Below, piece after piece: positions 58,831-64,000 of a stretch of DNA of 64,000 nucleotides (position 1 is the stretch's first letter; every line of letters starts with the position of its first letter). Both the position numbers and the translations under genes were made by a program. The DNA comes from G963665215 sp963665215 (GTDB lineage: Bacteria; Chloroflexota; Dehalococcoidia; Lucifugimonadales; CAUZJF01): NCBI GenBank assembly GCA_963665215.2, contig CAXXWW010000017.1:62001-126000 (forward strand). Reading direction: 5' to 3'. The notes beneath the pieces are model-generated. The model was not told the origin of the DNA and searched no databases. It was given only the letters and a program-made list of their open reading frames with translations.

Positions 58831-60183
58831 CTTGGCGAGCACGTTTACGATCTTGTGGTTCCAGCAGCGTTGCTCTGCCGCCTGCGGATAGACGTTGCGC
58901 AGAGCTCCCCAGATGCCCAGGTGTCCGTCTCCAACCACCAGCCTCGGGCAGCTCAAGCCCCGGCGCTTGATGTCCCTGAGCACCTCGGACCAGTTCTCTG
59001 TGGACTCCCTGTATCCGGGAACAGCGCTCACCACCACCTTGCTCCCGTCGCTCAGGGCCGCCATCACCACCAGTACCGCCGCCTTCTCCTTCTCAAGACC
59101 AGCCTTGACGTAGACTCCATCCACCCACATGTAGACCACTTCCAGGTCATCGAGGGGCCGGCTGCGCCATTGGGCAAGCTCATCGTTCCACTTATCCTTC
59201 AACCGGGCCACCGTGCTCGCCGATACCGGTGCGTCCTCTCCCAGCAGCCCCCGCAAAGCCAGATCGAAGTCGCCTTCGGATAGACCGTGCAGGTACAGCT
59301 CGGGGATCAACTCAGCAACCTTCCTGGTCCTGTTGACGAACAGCGGCAGCAGCCGGCTCTCGAACTGCTCCTCGGTATCGCGGACTCGCGGCCGCCTCAG
59401 CTGTATCGTTCCCGAACTCAGCGTAAGCCTCCGGGCTCTGCCGTATCCGTTCCGATAGCCGGTATCTGAGTCCGAGTCGGATCTGAGCGCCGACTTCGCC
59501 CTTCCCAGAAACGCCGTCACCTCCTCCTCCAGCAACTCCTGGATCAGCCTCTGGACCTGGCTTCGCACCCAATCCTCCAACTGCTCCCACTCCGGCCTTG
59601 ACTCCGACCTACTCTCAGTGCTTTCCTTCCTCATGGGCGGTCTATCTCCTCTCTTGGGCCTCGAGCCCGTGTTGTTCAGAGAGAGGGTACACCGCCTGAC
59701 TGTTTACACACTTTTTGAAGATACCTCCATCGTCGGGTGGCAAGGTACTGATAAGCAGGCAGCCAGCACCAACACTATGAGCCGATTTGAGACTGAGGTG
59801 TTAACCGAAGAGGAGAACCTAGATGGGCTTGCGCGCCTGAATGTTGAGTGGGTGGACAGGGCCATGGCCCAGACATCTCACCAGCGAGTTATCCTAGACA
59901 TGGACAGCTCTGAAAGCCCGGTGCATGGGCAGCAAGAGGGAGTCGCCTACAACGGCCACTTCGAGTCCGTATGTTATCACCCGCTCTTCCTGTTCAACCA
60001 TTTCGGAGATTGCGAAGGTGCAATGCTTCGCCCGGGCAACGTCCACAGCGCTGAGCGGTGGCGGGAGGTTCTGGAGCCAGTCGTGAAGCGATACCAGGAG
60101 AAAGGAGTCCGGCTGCTGTTCCGGGCCGATGCTGCCTTTGCCAAGCCCGAGGTGTACGAGTACCTGGAGTCAGCAGGCATTAG

Positions 60184-61902
60184 CCCGAATCCACCGAAGG
60201 ACACGGATGGACGGCGTGAGGAAAGCGGAAGGGGGGTGAGGGAGCTACAGGGGAAATAGCCTGGGTTCCATTTGGGGTAGGGAGGTCGGCGGACGGTCTT
60301 CATCGCCGCACAGGGGCCCCTATGGCCGTCTGCGGGAGCTGCGATGCGCGGGATGGCGAGAGAATACGCAGCAGGGAACTCTCTCGGACCGGGCTGGCAC
60401 GAGTCTGCGGGGATCTTCGGTTGTCCGGTGGGTGGGTCGGTCGCCGACGGTGCCGTCAGGCCGGGAGTGGAATGGCTCGCAGCCGGGCCAAGGCGCGGCT
60501 GAACTTCTCAGCCCAAGGCCAGCGATCCGGAAGATGCAGGGTCAACCGGCGTGCCGAGCGGGTGAGCCGTCCGGCCAGGGAGAAGAACCGCCGCCGGAGG
60601 GTCTTGGTGGTGGCTATCCGCTCTCCCAGACCGATCCGCGCCGTCCAGCGGGCCAGGTTGTGGGCCATCGTCTGGACGGCCAGCCAGGCGCCGTTGGCGG
60701 CGAAGCGGCCCGAGGGGAGATGGTTCAGCCCGACGCCGTACTTGAGGTCGCGTATGGCATTCTCGATCTCGGCGTGGCGGCGATGGTCAGCCTCCAGTTC
60801 GAGCAACTCCCCGTCCCGGTCGGTGATGAAGCCATGATAGCTGTATTTGGCGAAGAGGGCCAGTTGGGAACCGGGCGTCGGCTTCACCCGCCGGACGATG
60901 AGCCGTACCGGCGCGGCGTCCGCCTCGGCCTGGAAGGGGGTGCAGGTGGTCTCGGCCACATCGGCGGCGCCGTCCATCCAGTAAGGAATCGGCGTCCAGG
61001 CATCTTCGGGTATCGCCTCGATGAGATTGTGCAGGCTTTTGTGCTGGCGGATGGTGATGGAGAAGCGGACATCCATCTTGCGGCAGACGGATACCACGCC
61101 ATGAGTGTAGAACCCGCTGTCGGCCCGTAGCGTGAGTCGTCCGTTGGCCCCGGCGTAGCGCACCCGTCCCACCGTCTCCCGCAGGAAGTGGGCGGCGCCG
61201 CGGGCGGTGTTGGCCCGGCCCTCGCGCAGCCGGGACATCAGCACGTCTCCGGTGCCGGCGGCGATGGCCAGCAGCGGGTGGTAGCCCCGCTTGCCGGTAT
61301 AGCCGTGGTGGCGGGCGCCCTCCTTGGCCAGTCCGTAGGTCTCGCAGATGGTGGAGTCCAGGTCAATGGTCAGGGGCCCGTCGCCGGGTCCCGCCCCGGC
61401 CTGCCAAGCCCGGGCCAGCAACTCGCGGCTCACCCGGTCGAGTTGACGGACGTGGCCCCACCGGAAGCTGCGCAGGAAGGTGCCCAGGGTGGATGGCGCC
61501 TTGACCGTGCCGCCCAGGGTGCAGGCCGTCCCCCCGGTGCGCAACACATCGGCGTCGTCAATGCAGTCGCCCCCAGCCAGCGCAGACGCCACCAGCGTCA
61601 TCATCTTGTCGCTCGTGTTCGCCCGCCCCGGGGCATCGCCCAGGTCGAGGCGCTGCCGGACGAGTTCGGGCAGGCCGAGGTGCCGCGCCAGGGTGGCCGG
61701 AAGGAGCAGCCCGGCATTGGCCACCAAGCGGCGGTCGTCGAAGGTGATTTGGATCCGGTCGGGGTGGTTGCGTGGCAGCATCTACTGGGTGCTCCTTTTC
61801 CGGGGCCGTTTTTTTGCTACAAAACCATTATCCCAGAAGCACAGGAGCACCTTCTTGCCGCCTCAGGACGCTAACCCGACGCCCTCCTTCGGTGGATTCG
61901 GG
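60184..61902 (-). mobile_element. IS1380-family element, copy 3, no target duplication
   Basis: It has the same ends as copies 1 and 2 (CCCGAATCC at 60184, GGATTCGGG ending at 61902). The flanking pentamers differ (ATTAG left, TTAAG right). The left flank is a truncated group 2 transposase and the right flank the cut-off 3' end of a lipoprotein gene, so this copy sits at a rearrangement junction. It lacks one base near the left end relative to copy 1. Confidence 0.93.
60456..61781 (-). CDS. IS1380-family transposase, copy 3 (intact)
   Basis: The 441-residue product matches the copy 1 transposase (first Asp in TIDLDSTICETYG, second in LTLRADSGFYT), with an L-to-V change in GGTVKAPST that is shared with copies 2 and 4. 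The six-C run is intact here. Confidence 0.95.
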   Translation of the reverse strand: MLPRNHPDRIQITFDDRRLVANAGLLLPATLARHLGLPELVRQRLDLGDAPGRANTSDKMMTLVASALAGGDCIDDADVLRTGGTACTLGGTVKAPSTLGTFLRSFRWGHVRQLDRVSRELLARAWQAGAGPGDGPLTIDLDSTICETYGLAKEGARHHGYTGKRGYHPLLAIAAGTGDVLMSRLREGRANTARGAAHFLRETVGRVRYAGANGRLTLRADSGFYTHGVVSVCRKMDVRFSITIRQHKSLHNLIEAIPEDAWTPIPYWMDGAADVAETTCTPFQAEADAAPVRLIVRRVKPTPGSQLALFAKYSYHGFITDRDGELLELEADHRRHAEIENAIRDLKYGVGLNHLPSGRFAANGAWLAVQTMAHNLARWTARIGLGERIATTKTLRRRFFSLAGRLTRSARRLTLHLPDRWPWAEKFSRALARLRAIPLPA

Positions 61903-62828
61903 TTAAGGCGGGCACCCACTCCCTGACCATGTCCAGGGTGTAGGGCTGACCATCAAACGTCCCGCTCTGGTACCGCTCCGTTAGGACCAGCCGTCCGGTC
62001 ACCTTGTCATAACCGTAGACATCCCGCGAGACGCCTTCGGCGCCCGCCTCGGGTTCATCGAAGGTGACCGCCTTAGTGAACAGCACGACGTCCCGGCCAG
62101 ATGAGAGGGTCCTCTCTCCGACCGAGTACTCGCGTGTAGTTGAGCCGGAGGACGGCTGGCCGCCGGTCAGCCACGCGTTCCGGTGGCAGTCCCAGTCGGG
62201 CGTCAGCAACGCCTGGCGATCGTGGCCGTGGATGGCGATGGTTTCTGTCCCAAAACCGGCCGCCAACGCCTCGTTATAGAGGTCTTCGTCCCGGTCGGTG
62301 CCCTCCAGGATATTGCGTTCATCGTCCCGGTAGACAGTTTTTGCGTGGGCATAGGCCATGGAGTTCTCGATGCGGGCGCGTTTGCCGGTCGCCTCGTCAA
62401 CGACCCGATTCATACCGCCGTCGTCGAGTCCGGTCAGGGTAAAGGTCACCGAGCTCTCGGCGGACCTGTCGCGTAGCTCGTTTGGGGGACCCGGAATCTT
62501 GCCCTGGAGCCGGGTGTCCCCGGCCAGAGTCCAGCTATCGCCCACGGAGGCGCCCACCCGGGCCACCAGATCTGTCGGGAAGCAGGAAATGTTCTCGCGC
62601 GCGGGCTTGGGAGGCGGGGGCGGGCTCATTCGTTGCCGAGGTCTCCTTCGGGGTCGGCACCCCCGCAGCGGCTGGTGATGCGACGCTGGTCCCACTGGGG
62701 TCTGCGGCCGGCGGAGCATCGAAGTCCGCCGACGCCGGCGGCTCGTCATTACCGCCACCACATGCCAGGCCGACGACAATCAGTGTCGCGACTCCCAGTC
62801 CTAATGCAAGTCCTCTTATCCTGTTCAT
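61903..62828 (-). pseudogene. Lipoprotein gene, frameshifted and 3'-truncated
   Basis: From ATG 62828 (AAAAGGA upstream) the frame opens with a lipoprotein signal: basic MNRIR, a hydrophobic core, and the lipobox GLAC followed by GGG. A Pro/Ala/Ser-rich linker comes next. Between about 62640 and 62575, around C-rich and GCGCGC runs, coding shifts to another frame that encodes ENISCFPTDLVARVGASVGD and continues to FDGQPYTLDMVREWVPAL. There the gene meets the end of IS1380 copy 3 at 61902. I recognise no domain. The frameshift could be a mutation or a sequence error; the truncation is real. Confidence 0.75.
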
Positions 62829-63038
62829 TTCCTTTTCCTTATGTCGTGTGACATATCTAGTGGACCTGTATGTATAGACGGAGACAGCCCTCGAAAGGTT
62901 CCACGCGTCGTGGCTGTGCCGACGTCGGCAGTCATACCCACTGCACGCCAACCCACACGCCTAATCTCCAGCTAGAGAACAAGGCAGCCACTCTCATGTC
63001 TCGAGCGCTCTGCGCTCGCCTGAGTTGGCACAGTTTAA

Positions 63039-64000
63039 CCCGAATCCACCGAAGGAGGGCGTCGGGTTAGCGTCCTGAGGCGGCAAGAAGGTGCTCCTGT
63101 GCTTCTGGGATAATGGTTTTGTAGCAAAAAAACGGCCCCGGAAAAGGAGCACCCAGTAGATGCTGCCACGCAACCACCCCGACCGGATCCAAATCACCTT
63201 CGACGACCGCCGCTTGGTGGCCAATGCCGGGCTGCTCCTTCCGGCCACCCTGGCGCGGCACCTCGGCCTGCCCGAACTCGTCCGGCAGCGCCTCGACCTG
63301 GGCGATGCCCCGGGGCGGGCGAACACGAGCGACAAGATGATGACGCTGGTGGCGTCTGCGCTGGCTGGGGGCGACTGCATTGACGACGCCGATGTGTTGC
63401 GCACCGGGGGGACGGCCTGCACCCTGGGCGGCACGGTCAAGGCGCCATCCACCCTGGGCACCTTCCTGCGCAGCTTCCAGTGGGGCCACGTCCGTCAACT
63501 CGACCGGGTGAGCCGCGAGTTGCTGGCCCGGGCTTGGCAGGCCGGGGCGGGACCCGGCGACGGGCCCCTGACCATTGACCTGGACTCCACCATCTGCGAG
63601 ACCTACGGACTGGCCCTGGCCAAGGAGGGCGCCCGCCACCACGGCTATACCGGCAAGCGGGGCTACCACCCGCTGCTGGCCATCGCCGCCGGCACCGGAG
63701 ACGTGCTGATGTCCCGGCTGCGCGAGGGCCGGGCCAACACCGCCCGCGGCGCCGCCCACTTCCTGCGGGAGACGGTGGGACGGGTGCGCTACGCCGGGGC
63801 CAACGGACGACTCACGCTACGGGCCGACAGCGGGTTCTACACTCATGGCGTGGTATCCGTCTGCCGCAAGATGGATGTCCGCTTCTCCATCACCATCCGC
63901 CAGCACAAAAGCCTGCACAATCTCATCGAGGCGATACCCGAAGATGCCTGGACGCCGATTCCTTACTGGATGGACGGCGCCGCCGATGTGGCCGAGACCA
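63039..64000 (+). mobile_element. IS1380-family element, copy 4 (runs off window), inverted relative to copy 3
   Basis: The transposase-proximal end starts at 63039 (CCCGAATCCACCGAAGGA), preceded by TTTAA. The element is in the opposite orientation to copies 1-3, so copies 3 and 4 form an inverted pair around 61903-63038. The far end lies outside the window. Confidence 0.92.
63160..64000 (+). CDS. IS1380-family transposase, copy 4 (partial, cut by window edge)
   Basis: The first 280 codons match copy 1 (MLPRNHPDRIQITFDDRRLV onward), with the AGGAG site before the ATG. It has an in-frame 6-base duplication giving ETYGLALAKEG in place of ETYGLAKEG (near 63615), and FQWGH for FRWGH. The catalytic Asp regions present are unchanged, but the Glu region is outside the window. 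Whether it is functional is unknown. Confidence 0.93.
   Translation, partial: MLPRNHPDRIQITFDDRRLVANAGLLLPATLARHLGLPELVRQRLDLGDAPGRANTSDKMMTLVASALAGGDCIDDADVLRTGGTACTLGGTVKAPSTLGTFLRSFQWGHVRQLDRVSRELLARAWQAGAGPGDGPLTIDLDSTICETYGLALAKEGARHHGYTGKRGYHPLLAIAAGTGDVLMSRLREGRANTARGAAHFLRETVGRVRYAGANGRLTLRADSGFYTHGVVSVCRKMDVRFSITIRQHKSLHNLIEAIPEDAWTPIPYWMDGAADVAET

Larger units (their letters stand above)
56372..59727 (-). mobile_element. IS256-family element, copy C, itself split by IS1182
   Basis: The termini are the same as copies A and B (GAGGTTACGTCAA at 56372 and the complement of GAGGTATCTTCAA ending at 59727). Perfect 8-bp direct repeats CATCGTCG flank it at 56364-56371 and 59728-59735. The transposase is read in two parts: 59634 to 58831 (N-terminal) and 56845 to 56402 (C-terminal), separated by about 1985 bp of an IS1182-family element. 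One amino-acid difference from copies A/B is seen (DSDSDTGY for DSDNDTGY). Confidence 0.95.
56074..60172 (+). pseudogene. IS1380-like transposase (group 2), second copy, interrupted by IS256 copy C
   Basis: The gene starts at ATG 56074 with GGAGG upstream: MGESSDTPLKLQFDRRVRLD. It matches the intact copy at 27893 until MRVIVG (56371), where IS256 copy C is inserted with an 8-bp duplication CATCGTCG. It resumes after 59735 with WQGTDKQAASTNTMSRFETE and continues to EVYEYLES (60172). There it is cut off, 11 bases before IS1380 copy 3. The last ~210 codons are missing. It supplies the true N-terminus that the copy at 27817 lacks. Confidence 0.9.

Noticed and set aside
56840..58835. Palindromic 4-bp target duplication for IS1182
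   Set aside because: Left and right junctions (agctt / atcctt) do not give a matching tetramer; at most three bases repeat, so no duplication is claimed.
1..64000. CRISPR array or intact defence system
   Set aside because: No regularly spaced repeats were seen. The defence-type genes present are all fragments next to IS elements.

Overview
The window looks like a GC-rich bacterial chromosome, probably a Chloroflexota bacterium of the Dehalococcoidia/SAR202 kind. That placement is inferred from gene content and protein flavour: an HspR-DnaJ-Hsp20 heat-shock locus, coaX/coaBC beside a Glu/Leu dehydrogenase, an RRM protein, FmdB, many TTG/GTG starts, and dispersed palindromes of the CCTGAGC(T/C)TGTCGAAGG kind. 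No rRNA is present to confirm it. Two tRNA genes are present (Ser-GCU and one with a CAU anticodon). I found no CRISPR array.

Layout. 1-4.1 kb: a minus-strand housekeeping run, gdhA, coaX, coaBC, a small ABM-like protein and the first 28 codons of valS. 4.6-9.7 kb: an RRM gene whose 3' region is split by an IS1380-family element, a structured leader-like RNA with its own promoter and terminator, then a MoeB/ThiF-type E1 enzyme and a rhodanese. 9.9-15.3 kb: two tandem amidohydrolases, a PH-domain membrane protein, hspR-dnaJ and a divergent hsp20. 15.4-24.5 kb: an IS-rich island (IS481, two IS256, IS1380, an IS3 remnant) holding a split mscS, a 5'-truncated DUF262/DUF1524 (GmrSD-like) gene and a helicase-like tail. 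24.7-26.8 kb: an ABC-2 exporter. 27.1-34.6 kb: a second scrambled zone with a palindromic IS1380-like structure, a YihY/BrkB protein, and C-terminal scraps of an enolase-superfamily enzyme, an SF1 helicase, an IS66 transposase and a truncated HlyD adaptor. 35.2-55.6 kb: quiet core genome with tRNA-Ser, miaB, nadA-nadC, a TolB-like propeller, dtd, fmdB, purL, purQ, yqeY, gltX, a Fur-family regulator with a ZIP transporter, rluD, lspA, a small-protein cluster, a threonine synthase-like enzyme, an aminotransferase, tRNA-CAU and a GIY-YIG protein. 56-64 kb: a transposon nest. IS1182 sits inside IS256, which sits inside an IS1380-like element; two inverted IS1380 copies then flank a broken lipoprotein gene.

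How it fits together. The core genes cover CoA synthesis, NAD synthesis, purine synthesis, tRNA modification and charging, metal homeostasis and the heat-shock response. The striking feature is recent, repeated IS activity: at least eleven full or partial elements from six families. Several have intact target-site duplications, so the order of insertion can be read directly. Others lack duplications and abut half-genes, which is the signature of IS-mediated deletion. The truncated genes include fragments typical of defence islands, so a phage-defence locus may have been eroded here. The best candidates for something undescribed are the structured RNA at about 7387-7694, the small-protein cluster at 50.3-51.4 kb and the chimeric palindromic transposase locus at 27.5-29.5 kb.
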